Shown here: one piece after another, positions 1-6,629 of the stretch
Layout: each line of letters starts with the position of its first letter
Position numbering within the stretch: position 1 is the first letter of the stretch
Origin: Chitinophagaceae bacterium
Lineage (GTDB): Bacteria; Bacteroidota; Bacteroidia; Chitinophagales; Chitinophagaceae
NCBI GenBank assembly: GCA_947461495.1
Contig: CANHLV010000033.1
Span: 1-10,673 of the forward strand
Length of the DNA: 10,673 bases
Reading direction: 5' to 3'
Program-made: the position numbers and the translations under genes
Notes under the pieces: generated by a model
The model's database searches: none
Seen by the model: only the letters and a program-made list of their open reading frames with translations
Told to the model about the DNA's origin: nothing

Positions 1-125
1 TGAATGATAAGATCCACAGTACCAAGCAGCATTGTTAATACCAAAGTTATCATCAATGTGATAACGATAATCTTTGCAATGTTTTTTAAAACTTTCAGAA
101 TTTTTTGTTCGACAGGATGTTGCAT
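1..125 (-). CDS. N-terminal fragment of a small membrane protein, possibly PsiE-like (partial)
   Basis: A reading frame opens with ATG at 125-123 and stays open for 41 codons to the left edge, where it is cut off. It begins MQHPVEQKILKVLKN, a short basic amphipathic start. A strongly hydrophobic stretch follows at about residues 19-34, rich in Ile, Val, Leu, Met and Thr, ending near Gly-Thr-Val-Asp-Leu-Ile. That looks like a first membrane helix with a cytosolic N-terminus. A short N-tail followed by a helix ending in V-D-L resembles phosphate-starvation-inducible PsiE-family proteins, but 41 residues are too few to assign a family. It lies in the same direction as RNase G, about 116 bases downstream of it, and the gap holds a tandem repeat. 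Co-transcription is possible but not shown. The plus-strand frame across the same bases has no protein-like features. Confidence 0.5.
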   Translation of the reverse strand, partial: MQHPVEQKILKVLKNIAKIIVITLMITLVLTMLLGTVDLII

Positions 126-160
126 GTCAGTTGAATTAGTAGAAGTAAAAATAGTAAAAA

Positions 161-232
161 TCCAGTATCCAGCTTATCCAGTATCCAGCTTATCTAGTAT
201 CCAGCTTATCCAGCTTATCCAGTATCTAGCTT
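161..232. repeat. Short tandem repeat, 16-base period built from TCCAGTA and TCCAGCTTA
   Basis: The block is built from a 7-base unit (TCCAGTA) and a 9-base unit (TCCAGCTTA). The order is 7-9-7-9-7-9-9-7, then a degenerate TCTAGCT at 225-231. The combined 16-base unit therefore occurs three times (161-176, 177-192, 193-208, the last with one C-to-T change), followed by irregular copies. It lies between the RNase G stop and the start of the downstream membrane protein. No dyad symmetry strong enough for a terminator is visible. Slippage-prone intergenic repeat DNA is the simplest reading. Confidence 0.85.
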
Positions 233-241
233 CTCTCCATC

Positions 242-1789
242 CTACAGCTTAATCTCATCTTCGTTATTATCAAAAAATTTGAATTCCGTTAAATGAAAAC
301 TGTTGTTAGATTTGATTTTAATATTTTGCTTATATTTCCAACTCCATTTCATTCTGCGTGATGGGAAACCGCAGGTAAGATATGTATAAATTATTGGGTG
401 TACTTCAATGACAAGTCCTTTATGTTGTTGTACAATCAGATAATTCAGGTTTTTCGAGATTTCGTCTTCAAGAATGAGCGTTGAAGATATGGTTCCTGAG
501 CCATTACAGCTGGGACAAACTTCGCTAGTGTTGATGTTCATTTCGGGCTTCATACGCTGACGTGTAATCTGCATGAGACCGAATTTCGAAATAGGTAAAA
601 CCGCATGTTTAGCACGGTCTCCTTTCATCAAGTCTTCCATCGCATCAGCTAGCTTCTTTTTGTTTTCCATCAACTTCATGTCAATGAAATCGACTACGAT
701 AATGCCACCTAAATCTCTTAATCTCAATTGTCGTGCAATTTCTTCAGCTGCTTCTAGATTTGTTTCCAGAGCGTTCTGTTCCTGATTATTACTTACACTT
801 TTATATCCGCTGTTAACATCAATAACATGTAGAGCTTCAGTATGTTCAATAATTAGATAAGCACCGCTGGGAAGATTGACTGTTTTTCCAAAAGAAGCTT
901 TTATTTGCTTGGTGATACCGAAAGTATCAAAAATGGAATTACTATTAGTATGATGTGTTACAATATCTAGTTTGTCTGCTGCTATACGTTGAATATAGCT
1001 TTTGGTATCATTAAAAATATTTTTGTCGTTGACAACAATTTTATTAAAGTCGGCATTCAACAAATCACGGAGAATACTGTTTGTTTTGCCTTGTTCACTT
1101 AAAATTCTCGTTGGAGAAACTGCTCCGGAAAGATTGGCTTGAATTGTTTTCCAGGTGGCTTCCAAACTTAATAAATCCTCATGCAATTCTGCTGTATTTT
1201 TTCCCTGAGCAGCAGTTCTGACAATAACGCCCAGGTTCTTTGGTTTTACGGCTTCGATTATTTTTTGCAGTCTTTTTCTTTCATCAGAAGACATGATTTT
1301 TCTGGAGACAGCTACGATATCATTGAAAGGGGTAACAACAACATATCTTCCAGGTAATGAAATTTCACAAGTTAGTCTTGGTCCTTTTGCAGCTATGGGT
1401 TCTTTAAGAATTTGAACGAGAATGTTGGGTTTGCCCGTGAGTACCTCATTTATTTTTCCGGTTTTTAATATCTCCGGTTCAACTTTGAATTTGGAAAAAT
1501 CAGCAATTTCTCCTTTTTTCTGCTGAATATTTTGATTTGTGAATTTGAGAATAGACCTAATATAAGGACTCAAATCAGTATAATGCAAGAAAGCATCTTT
1601 TTCAAATCCAACTTCAATAAAAGCAGCATTGAGTCCTGGAATCAATTTTTTCACTTTTCCCAGGTACAAGTCTCCAACAGCAAAGCTAGCATCAGTTTTT
1701 TCACTGTGCAACTCTACTAATTTCTTATCTTCTAGCAAAGCAATCTCCACTCCATGCGGAACTGCGTTTATAATTAACTCCTTGGTCAA
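242..1789 (-). CDS. rng: Ribonuclease G (RNase E/G family endoribonuclease)
   Basis: This is an endoribonuclease of the RNase E/G family, which cleaves single-stranded AU-rich RNA in rRNA maturation and mRNA decay. The 515 residues cover the complete catalytic core without the long scaffold tail of RNase E. An S1-like RNA-binding region lies at about 37-128, with LYLGKVKKLIPGLNAAFIEVG near its start. The magnesium-binding aspartates are D324 (in HVIDVNSG) and D367 (in VVDFIDM). The zinc-link CPSC is at 425-428, so the key catalytic and dimerisation residues are present. The C-terminus ends in EIKL, as I recall for Bacteroidota homologues. The start is TTG at 1789: an in-frame TGA lies at 1817-1819, no ATG lies between, and MTKELIINAVPHGVEIALLE aligns with the family N-terminus. 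It is preceded by a roughly 190-base structured gap, so it may have its own control. Confidence 0.96.
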   Translation of the reverse strand: MTKELIINAVPHGVEIALLEDKKLVELHSEKTDASFAVGDLYLGKVKKLIPGLNAAFIEVGFEKDAFLHYTDLSPYIRSILKFTNQNIQQKKGEIADFSKFKVEPEILKTGKINEVLTGKPNILVQILKEPIAAKGPRLTCEISLPGRYVVVTPFNDIVAVSRKIMSSDERKRLQKIIEAVKPKNLGVIVRTAAQGKNTAELHEDLLSLEATWKTIQANLSGAVSPTRILSEQGKTNSILRDLLNADFNKIVVNDKNIFNDTKSYIQRIAADKLDIVTHHTNSNSIFDTFGITKQIKASFGKTVNLPSGAYLIIEHTEALHVIDVNSGYKSVSNNQEQNALETNLEAAEEIARQLRLRDLGGIIVVDFIDMKLMENKKKLADAMEDLMKGDRAKHAVLPISKFGLMQITRQRMKPEMNINTSEVCPSCNGSGTISSTLILEDEISKNLNYLIVQQHKGLVIEVHPIIYTYLTCGFPSRRMKWSWKYKQNIKIKSNNSFHLTEFKFFDNNEDEIKL

Positions 1790-1911
1790 CTGATTTGTTT
1801 TATAGACCTGTATGCATCACGGTGGGACAATGTCTTATTAATTTAAAAAACTAATAGACAAATTTTGTGAGCAGCAAAGAAGAAGCACACATGCGCCAAA
1901 TAAGAAATGTG

Positions 1912-1948
1912 CCACACTCATTATTAAAAAAATAATAAATGGGTGTGG
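1912..1948 (-). terminator. Long imperfect hairpin between the bS22-like gene and rng; terminator or leader structure
   Basis: CCACAC at 1912-1917 pairs perfectly with GTGTGG at 1943-1948. The stem continues through CATTATTA (1919-1926) against TAATAAATG (1933-1941) with one bulged A, closing on a six-A loop at 1927-1932. Position 1918/1942 is a T-G pair on the plus strand and an A-C mismatch in minus-strand RNA. In minus-strand transcription the stem is followed by CACATTTCTTATTT, which is T-rich but not a clean U-tract. It may be a weak terminator ending the HU-TPR-bS22 unit, or part of the RNase G 5' leader. The structure is seen; its role is inferred. Confidence 0.4.
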
Positions 1949-1956
1949 AACATTAG

Positions 1957-1976
1957 TTCATCAAATAAACGATGAA
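1957..1976 (-). other. Small hairpin just after the bS22-like stop codon
   Basis: TTCATC at 1957-1962 and GATGAA at 1971-1976 form a perfect six-base inverted repeat around an eight-base A-rich loop. In minus-strand RNA this hairpin begins four bases after the stop codon of the 29-residue gene. It could protect the 3' end of that message or act with the larger hairpin that follows. The stem is short, so chance is possible. Confidence 0.3.
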
Positions 1977-1979
1977 TAA

Positions 1980-2069
1980 TTATTTCTTCTTATGACGATT
2001 CTTTCTTAAACGTTTTTTGCGCTTATGAGTAGCGATTTTATGACGTTTTCTTTTTTTACCACAAGGCAT
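1980..2069 (-). CDS. 29-residue bS22/mS38-like (AURKAIP1/COX24 domain) small ribosomal protein
   Basis: A complete ORF runs from ATG at 2069-2067 to TAA at 1982-1980 and encodes 29 residues. It begins MPCGKKRKRHK and ends KNRHKKK. About two thirds of the residues are Lys, Arg or His. This composition and the K-R-K-R-H-K ... H-K-R-K-K-R-L-R-K pattern match the AURKAIP1/COX24 domain (former DUF1713). That domain is found in mitochondrial small-subunit protein mS38 and actinobacterial bS22, which lie in the rRNA of the small subunit near the decoding region. Nearly identical short proteins are, as I recall, widespread in Bacteroidota, usually with Ser at position 3; here it is Cys. It is 45 bases downstream of the TPR gene on the same strand, so it probably shares its transcript. 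The size makes it easy for gene callers to miss. Confidence 0.88.
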   Translation of the reverse strand: MPCGKKRKRHKIATHKRKKRLRKNRHKKK

Positions 2070-2114
2070 AACCTAGTCTTTTTTTGTTTGAAAAATATTA
2101 TTAATTAGATTGTA

Positions 2115-2957
2115 TTAATTTTTTTGAAGTGTTTTTATTCTATTATCCACTTCGTTATTGTATTCTGGATTGTTCGACAACCTCTTGCTCACATTGTACC
2201 ATTTTATCGCTTCTTCTTTATTCCCTTGAGCTGCGTAAGTGTCAGCTAGGAAAGCAGTTGCTTCGAAATTATCAGGTTCTGCAGTAACTACCTTTTTCAA
2301 TCTAGCAATGGCTTTGTCATACTGACCAGATACATAACCTCCAACGCCTAGTACCATCTGTGCTTTCATGTTGGTTGAATCTTTTCTAACAACTGAAAGC
2401 AACTGTTGAATACCTTTCATAGTTTCCTGCGGATCTCCAGATCTTCCTTTTCCGTAAATGTAACAACTAGCCAATGCTATTTTTAAATCGTCGTTTTCAG
2501 GATTCAGCGCTAAAGCTTTTTCAAAAAGTGAAATTGCTTCTGCAGATTCCCATTCAACTTTTGCTAAATCATCTTCACCTCTCAGACCATCTAAAAATAT
2601 TTGGGCTGCGAAGGTGAGGCTTTTTTCTGAATTATCCAACTTTGCTGCAGCTTCTGTGTAATAAGCGAAGGGTTCAAATAGGTGAATGCTGTCTTTCCAG
2701 AAGGTAGCTAAGCTATTGTAAGTGTTGATTTTATTAGTTGAAGATGTGGATGAATCCTCAATTCGAGAAAGAAAATTAAGCTGAGATAGGGTGAGATTGT
2801 TTTTTTCTTTTGATATAAACTTCTCTATATCAAAGCTTTGTGTTTTTTGGGGCTGCACTGAAACAACAGGCTTGCTGTCGGAAACTGTTTTTCCCAAAAA
2901 AAATAATGCGATGACCAGAAGAATTCCGGATAAGACTAAAATAATTTGCTTTTTCAA
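2115..2957 (-). CDS. Membrane-anchored TPR protein
   Basis: This is a 280-residue protein with an N-terminal anchor: MKKQ followed by a hydrophobic helix at about 5-22. There is no lipobox cysteine, so it is probably a signal anchor facing the periplasm. A low-complexity linker rich in Ser, Thr, Lys and Gln follows at about 24-75. The C-terminal half has tetratricopeptide-type helices: about 141-172 (A-x-x-L-F-E-K-A-L-A-L-N-P), a diverged one at about 180-210, 211-243 (G-Q-Y-D-K-A-I-A-R-L ... A-E-P-D-N), and a partial one at 245-262. TPRs mediate protein-protein contacts, and no catalytic motif is visible. It lies between the HU gene (44 bases upstream) and the bS22-like gene (45 bases downstream), all in one direction, which suggests one operon. 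As I recall, a TPR gene next to HU and RNase G recurs in Bacteroidota. The partner is unknown. Confidence 0.85.
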   Translation of the reverse strand: MKKQIILVLSGILLVIALFFLGKTVSDSKPVVSVQPQKTQSFDIEKFISKEKNNLTLSQLNFLSRIEDSSTSSTNKINTYNSLATFWKDSIHLFEPFAYYTEAAAKLDNSEKSLTFAAQIFLDGLRGEDDLAKVEWESAEAISLFEKALALNPENDDLKIALASCYIYGKGRSGDPQETMKGIQQLLSVVRKDSTNMKAQMVLGVGGYVSGQYDKAIARLKKVVTAEPDNFEATAFLADTYAAQGNKEEAIKWYNVSKRLSNNPEYNNEVDNRIKTLQKN

Positions 2958-3001
2958 TTAAATATTTCTGCCTTTTTTAAAGACAAGGTCGCAAATTTAC
3001 A

Positions 3002-3325
3002 TTAATCCTCGTTATCTTCCTTAACTTCCGGGGCTTCTTTTATGTTTGTAGATGATTTAATTTCATGAACAAACTCTTTGGCTGGCTTAAATGCGGGAAT
3101 GAAATGTTCAGGAATAGCAACAGATACATTCTTCTTGATGTTGCGACCGATTTTAGCGGCTCTTTTTTTAATAATGAAACTGCCAAACCCACGAATGTAG
3201 AGGTTTTCGCCGTTAGCGAGAGATGCTTTTACCTCTCTAAACATTGTTTCAAGTGTTACCAAAACATCCACTTTAGGTATTCCGGTTTTTTCCGAAATCT
3301 TGTTTATTAAGTCTGCTTTTCTCAT
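3002..3325 (-). CDS. HU/IHF-family DNA-binding protein
   Basis: This is a small dimeric histone-like protein that bends DNA and organises the nucleoid. The chosen start, ATG at 3325, gives 107 residues beginning MRKADLINKISEKTG, the canonical HU N-terminus. An earlier in-frame ATG at 3394 would add 23 Phe/Ile/Tyr-rich residues encoded by the AT-rich intergenic region and is rejected. The helical dimer body is at 1-44, the RGFGSF turn at 45-50, the DNA-binding arm at about 52-76, and the I-P-x-x-x-x-P-A-F-K-P-A-K signature at 71-83. At the arm tip, where E. coli HU has Arg-Asn-Pro with the DNA-intercalating proline, this protein has Arg-Asn-Ile (61-63). The tail at about 91-107 is acidic (APEVKEDNED) and extends beyond normal HU length (about 90). 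It is first in the minus-strand cluster and divergent from mutY, with 93 bases between. Confidence 0.93.
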   Translation of the reverse strand: MRKADLINKISEKTGIPKVDVLVTLETMFREVKASLANGENLYIRGFGSFIIKKRAAKIGRNIKKNVSVAIPEHFIPAFKPAKEFVHEIKSSTNIKEAPEVKEDNED

Positions 3326-3418
3326 ATAATAATAATTTGGAAAGTAAATTATAAAAAAAAATCGAAAAAACAAAAATAAGAGTGTGATAATCAATAGGTT
3401 TGTTTAAATTTTTGGTTC
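3326..3418. promoter_or_regulatory. Divergent intergenic region between the HU gene and mutY
   Basis: These 93 AT-rich bases must hold the promoters for both directions. On the minus strand TATTTTTG (complement of 3371-3378) fits the Bacteroidota -7 consensus TAnnTTTG and would give a leader of roughly 40 bases for HU. I could not find a well-spaced TTG/TTTG -33 partner. On the plus strand TTTTTG at 3409-3414 lies four bases before the mutY ATG, a poor -7 match. Neither gene has a recognisable Shine-Dalgarno site, which is usual in this phylum. Confidence 0.45.
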
Positions 3419-4495
3419 ATGATGGAAGAAATTTCTAAAAAGCATCAATTTTTCACTCGAAAATTACTTGAATGGCATGAAAAATTCAATACAAGAGTCA
3501 TGCCCTGGAAATATGAAAAAGATCCTTATAAAATTTGGATCAGCGAAATCATATTACAACAAACACGTGTTGAACAAGGATTCGGTTATTACAACAGATT
3601 TATCAAAAAATTTCCGAATGTCTTGAAATTGGCAGCTGCAAAAGAATCAGATGTTTTTAAATTATGGGAAGGATTGGGCTATTATTCAAGATGCAGAAAT
3701 TTAATAGCTACAGCTCAATTGATTGCAACTGAAAGAAATGGCATATTTCCCAACGCACATGAAGATATCATGAAATTAAAAGGAATTGGCCCATACACAG
3801 CAGCAGCGATTGCTTCGTTTGCATTTCAATTGCCTTATGCTGTTGTTGATGGAAATGTGATGAGGGTGTTATCTCGTTTTTTTGGGATTGACACACCAAT
3901 TGACACAGCAGCTGGAAAAAAAATGTTCAATGAACTCGCACAAACTTTACTGGAAAAAAAGAAACCTGGGATTTACAACCAAGCCATCATGGATTTAGGC
4001 GCTACCATTTGTAAGCCACGCTCTCCACTTTGTAACCAATGTTTATTATCGGCTCAATGTGTGGCTCATAAGCAAAACATCATAGAAGTTTTTCCGGTTA
4101 AAGAAAAAAAAATAACCATAAAAGAAAGATGGTTCTATTACTTGATTGTAGCATTCAATGATAAATTTTATATCAGAAAAAGAATTGAAAATGACATTTG
4201 GCAACAATTGCATGAATTTATTTTGATTGAGTCTGAAATACAGTTGTCAGATAAGCAGCTATTCAAATCAGATGCTTTTAAAGAAATAATAAATGTCAAA
4301 TATGAGGTTCTCATCAGTTCTGAAAATGTCATGCAGAAATTAACCCACCAGCACATTAATGGCAGGTTTATTTCCTTAAAAATAGAAAAGCAGTTGACTT
4401 CTATTTCTTATTCCTTAAAAAGTAAATCCGAATTAAAGAAATTGGCTTTCCCTAAATTGATTTCAACTTATATTTCTGAAAAAAAATTGTTTTAA
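3419..4495 (+). CDS. mutY: A/G-specific adenine DNA glycosylase MutY
   Basis: MutY removes adenine mispaired with 8-oxoguanine and so prevents G:C to T:A transversions. The 358 residues have the full architecture. The catalytic glutamate is E43 in W-I-S-E, followed by L-Q-Q-T-R. G-L-G-Y-Y-S-R is at 85-91. The helix-hairpin-helix is L-K-G-I-G-P-Y-T-A-A-A (120-130). The catalytic aspartate is D144 in V-V-D-G-N-V. The 4Fe-4S loop uses C198, C205, C208 and C214 with the canonical C-x6-C-x2-C-x5-C spacing. The C-terminal part, from about 235, is the NUDIX-like 8-oxoguanine-sensing domain, with the recognition loop around L-T-H-Q-H (308-312). A second ATG follows immediately at 3422, so the start is uncertain by one codon. 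It heads the plus-strand cluster, divergent from HU. The ssb gene I would expect after it is absent. Confidence 0.97.
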   Translation: MMEEISKKHQFFTRKLLEWHEKFNTRVMPWKYEKDPYKIWISEIILQQTRVEQGFGYYNRFIKKFPNVLKLAAAKESDVFKLWEGLGYYSRCRNLIATAQLIATERNGIFPNAHEDIMKLKGIGPYTAAAIASFAFQLPYAVVDGNVMRVLSRFFGIDTPIDTAAGKKMFNELAQTLLEKKKPGIYNQAIMDLGATICKPRSPLCNQCLLSAQCVAHKQNIIEVFPVKEKKITIKERWFYYLIVAFNDKFYIRKRIENDIWQQLHEFILIESEIQLSDKQLFKSDAFKEIINVKYEVLISSENVMQKLTHQHINGRFISLKIEKQLTSISYSLKSKSELKKLAFPKLISTYISEKKLF

Positions 4496-4510
4496 TTCAA
4501 CTTAATCTTG

Positions 4511-4542
4511 TTTGCAGGATATAAATGATATCTTTAAATTTG
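4511..4542 (+). promoter_or_regulatory. Candidate Bacteroidota-type promoter for gldE-gldD
   Basis: TTTG at 4511-4514 is followed after 20 bases by TAAATTTG at 4535-4542. This matches the -33 TTTG and -7 TAnnTTTG elements of Bacteroidota primary sigma-factor promoters at about the right spacing. Transcription would start near 4548 and leave a leader of about 70 bases before the TTG start of gldE. The match is by eye, and AT-rich DNA produces such boxes by chance. Confidence 0.45.
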
Positions 4543-4617
4543 TTGTGCTTATTTAAGTATTATTTTGTCTGTTTGACCAGCTTAAATTGGAGCCATTGAT
4601 TAACTAAAAGAATTACT

Positions 4618-5964
4618 TTGGACTTTCATCTGGAATTGTTATCACATTTTAATATTTTTCTGATTGTTTCTTCAGCTGCAACAACTATTTTAATTGTTGC
4701 GGTTTTGGTACTTTTTCTTTTGTCTTTTTTACTTTCTGGAAGTGAAGTCGCATTTTTTTCACTGAGTTCCAAAGATGTCAATATTTTAAAAACAAGAAAA
4801 CAACCTTCATTTAAAAGAATTGTCAATTTGCTAGAACAACCCAAAACCTTATTGGCGTCTATGTTGATAGCCAATAGTTTTGTAAACATTGGGATCATTA
4901 TTATTTCCAATTTATTACTTGACGGTATTTTCAGAGATTTCCTATCTGATTCGTTGCTAATTAATTTTATCATCAAAGTCGTTTTGGTTTCATTTTTTAT
5001 TTTACTCTTTGCAGAAGTATTACCCAAAGTATGGGCAACACATCATAAAGTTTGGTTTGCATCGAATGCTTCATTAATCATTGAAATTTTCAACAGTGTG
5101 TTATTGGGATTAAGTAAAAAGTTTGTAAGCTACAGCGACAATATAGAAAGGAAAGTTTCACCATTAAAAAATTCAGCTCTGGATAACAGTAATCTTGATT
5201 ATGCAATAGACTTATTGCCAGAACACGAGGCGTCAATTGAAGAAAAGCAAATCCTAAAAGGCATTAGGAAATTTGGAGGTACTTCAGTGAAGCAGGTGAT
5301 GCGAACACGACTTGATGTAAGCGGTATAGATGCCTCTTTAACGCTTCATGAGATTATTGTACTTTCTGAGGATTTGCATTATTCAAGACTTCCCGTTTAC
5401 AGATCTAGTCTTGATGAAATCATTGGAATCTTGCATATAAAAGACTTGCTTCCTTTTTTAGATGAGCCTGTCGATTATGAATGGCATCATCTGATCAGAA
5501 CGCCATTTTTTGTTCATGAGCAAAAGCACATTGAAGACTTGCTTCAGGATTTCAGAGCTAAGCGAACCCATTTTGCTATTGTTGTGGATGAATTTGGAGG
5601 CACATCCGGTATCGTTACATTGGAAGATATTGTAGAGGAAGTAATCGGGGAAATTAAAGATGAGTTTGATGATGAAGAAAGTGGCAATAACAAAATAGAT
5701 AATTTTAATTATATTTTTGAAGGTAAAACGATGATTAATGATGTATGCAAAGCCATTGAAATGCCGCTGTATACTTTTGATGACATAAGAGGTTCAAGTG
5801 ATTCATTGGCTGGATTGGTATTAGAGATTGCTGGTGAATTTCCTCAGATTAATGAATCATTGGTTCATGGTCAGTTTACTTTTATCCCTCTTGAAATAAA
5901 AAAGAATCGTATCGAAAAAGTAAGACTGACTATTCAGCCAAAAGAAAAACAGCCCAATCAATAA
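4618..5964 (+). CDS. gldE: Gliding motility-associated protein GldE (CNNM/CBS/CorC-HlyC family)
   Basis: This is a 448-residue inner-membrane protein of the HlyC/CorC transporter-like family, matching the gliding-associated branch. The DUF21/CNNM membrane domain spans about 15-170, with four hydrophobic segments (about 15-40, 78-101, 113-133, 148-165). It carries the S-G-S-E-V-A-F-F-S-L hallmark (40-49) and F-A-E-V-L-P-K (131-137). A CBS pair follows at about 225-345, with M-R-T-R-L-D-V at 228-234 and D-E-F-G-G-T-S-G-I-V-T-L-E-D at 324-337. The CorC/HlyC C-terminal domain is at about 360-440. GldE works with GldD and is linked to gliding and type IX secretion; its exact biochemical role is unsettled. 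The start is TTG at 4618: an in-frame TGA lies at 4597-4599, no ATG follows until deep in the protein, and MDFHLELL fits the family N-terminus. The stop overlaps the gldD start. Confidence 0.93.
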   Translation: MDFHLELLSHFNIFLIVSSAATTILIVAVLVLFLLSFLLSGSEVAFFSLSSKDVNILKTRKQPSFKRIVNLLEQPKTLLASMLIANSFVNIGIIIISNLLLDGIFRDFLSDSLLINFIIKVVLVSFFILLFAEVLPKVWATHHKVWFASNASLIIEIFNSVLLGLSKKFVSYSDNIERKVSPLKNSALDNSNLDYAIDLLPEHEASIEEKQILKGIRKFGGTSVKQVMRTRLDVSGIDASLTLHEIIVLSEDLHYSRLPVYRSSLDEIIGILHIKDLLPFLDEPVDYEWHHLIRTPFFVHEQKHIEDLLQDFRAKRTHFAIVVDEFGGTSGIVTLEDIVEEVIGEIKDEFDDEESGNNKIDNFNYIFEGKTMINDVCKAIEMPLYTFDDIRGSSDSLAGLVLEIAGEFPQINESLVHGQFTFIPLEIKKNRIEKVRLTIQPKEKQPNQ

Positions 5965-6629
5965 TGAAACCTCAAAAAAATAACTTTGTTTCCTTGTTTT
6001 TAGGTTTTCTGCTTATGCTGTTGTTAGCCTGTAATTCAAACTACACTTCCAAGAAAAAAGGGTATTTCAACATCGATTTACCCAAACATGAATATCAGGT
6101 TTTCAACAATCAAGATTTTCCTTATTCCTTTGAATATCCAATGTATGCCACTGTAATTCAGGATAGTTCATATTTCGACAGCACACCCGAAAATAATTAC
6201 TGGATAAATCTGGATTTTCCTGATTTCAATGCAAGGTTGTTTATGAGTTATAAAATTATTGGAGGTATGGCGCCATACAAAATCAAGCAGTCCGACGGCA
6301 GTTATAAAGACTCACTAGGCGTAAACCAATTTGATTTGATGGTTAATGATGCATTTAACTTGACCAATAAAAATGATGTTATCGCTAGCTCAATAAAAGA
6401 CAGTTTAATAAGAAATCAATATGGTATTAGTGGCGTTTTTTTTAAGGTAGGCGGAAATGCAGCAACTGCTAGTCAATTTTTCCTTAGTGACACCACCAAA
6501 AATTTCATCAGAGGAGCTTTGTATTTTGATGCCACTCCAAATGCAGACTCTTTAAGGCCGGTACAAGAATTTTTGAGAAAAGACTTAGAACACTTGATTA
6601 GTACATTTAAATTTAAAAGTCAAAAGTAA
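5964..6629 (+). CDS. gldD: Gliding motility lipoprotein GldD
   Basis: GldD is a lipoprotein required for gliding motility and type IX secretion in Flavobacterium johnsoniae and is nearly always encoded directly after gldE. The 221-residue product has a basic N-terminus, a hydrophobic stretch (about 8-22) and a lipobox ending L-L-A-C with the lipidated cysteine at C23. The mature part contains G-Y-F-N-I-D-L-P-K-H-E-Y and F-P-Y-S-F-E-Y-P, which fit the GldD family. No enzymatic motif is visible. The ATG overlaps the gldE TAA by one base (TAATG at 5962-5966), so translation is probably coupled. The last codons (K-S-Q-K-stop) lie inside an A-rich repeat also found at the end of the next gene, so the extreme C-terminus may be repeat-derived. 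Confidence 0.92.
   Translation: MKPQKNNFVSLFLGFLLMLLLACNSNYTSKKKGYFNIDLPKHEYQVFNNQDFPYSFEYPMYATVIQDSSYFDSTPENNYWINLDFPDFNARLFMSYKIIGGMAPYKIKQSDGSYKDSLGVNQFDLMVNDAFNLTNKNDVIASSIKDSLIRNQYGISGVFFKVGGNAATASQFFLSDTTKNFIRGALYFDATPNADSLRPVQEFLRKDLEHLISTFKFKSQK

Noticed and set aside
4..252. Plus-strand 82-codon ORF at the left edge
   Set aside because: It runs antisense to the partial membrane gene and through the tandem repeat, so half of it is repeat translation (Y-P-A-Y-P-V-S-S-L). There is no domain and no plausible start signal.
3326..3394. 23-residue hydrophobic N-terminal extension of the HU protein
   Set aside because: It is only a Phe/Ile/Tyr-rich translation of the AT-rich intergenic region. 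The canonical HU N-terminus begins at the ATG at 3325.
4626..5027. 133-codon minus-strand ORF across the 5' part of gldE
   Set aside because: It is a shadow of the gldE membrane-domain codons, which lack stops in the opposite frame. It has no recognisable protein features, and gldE is certain.
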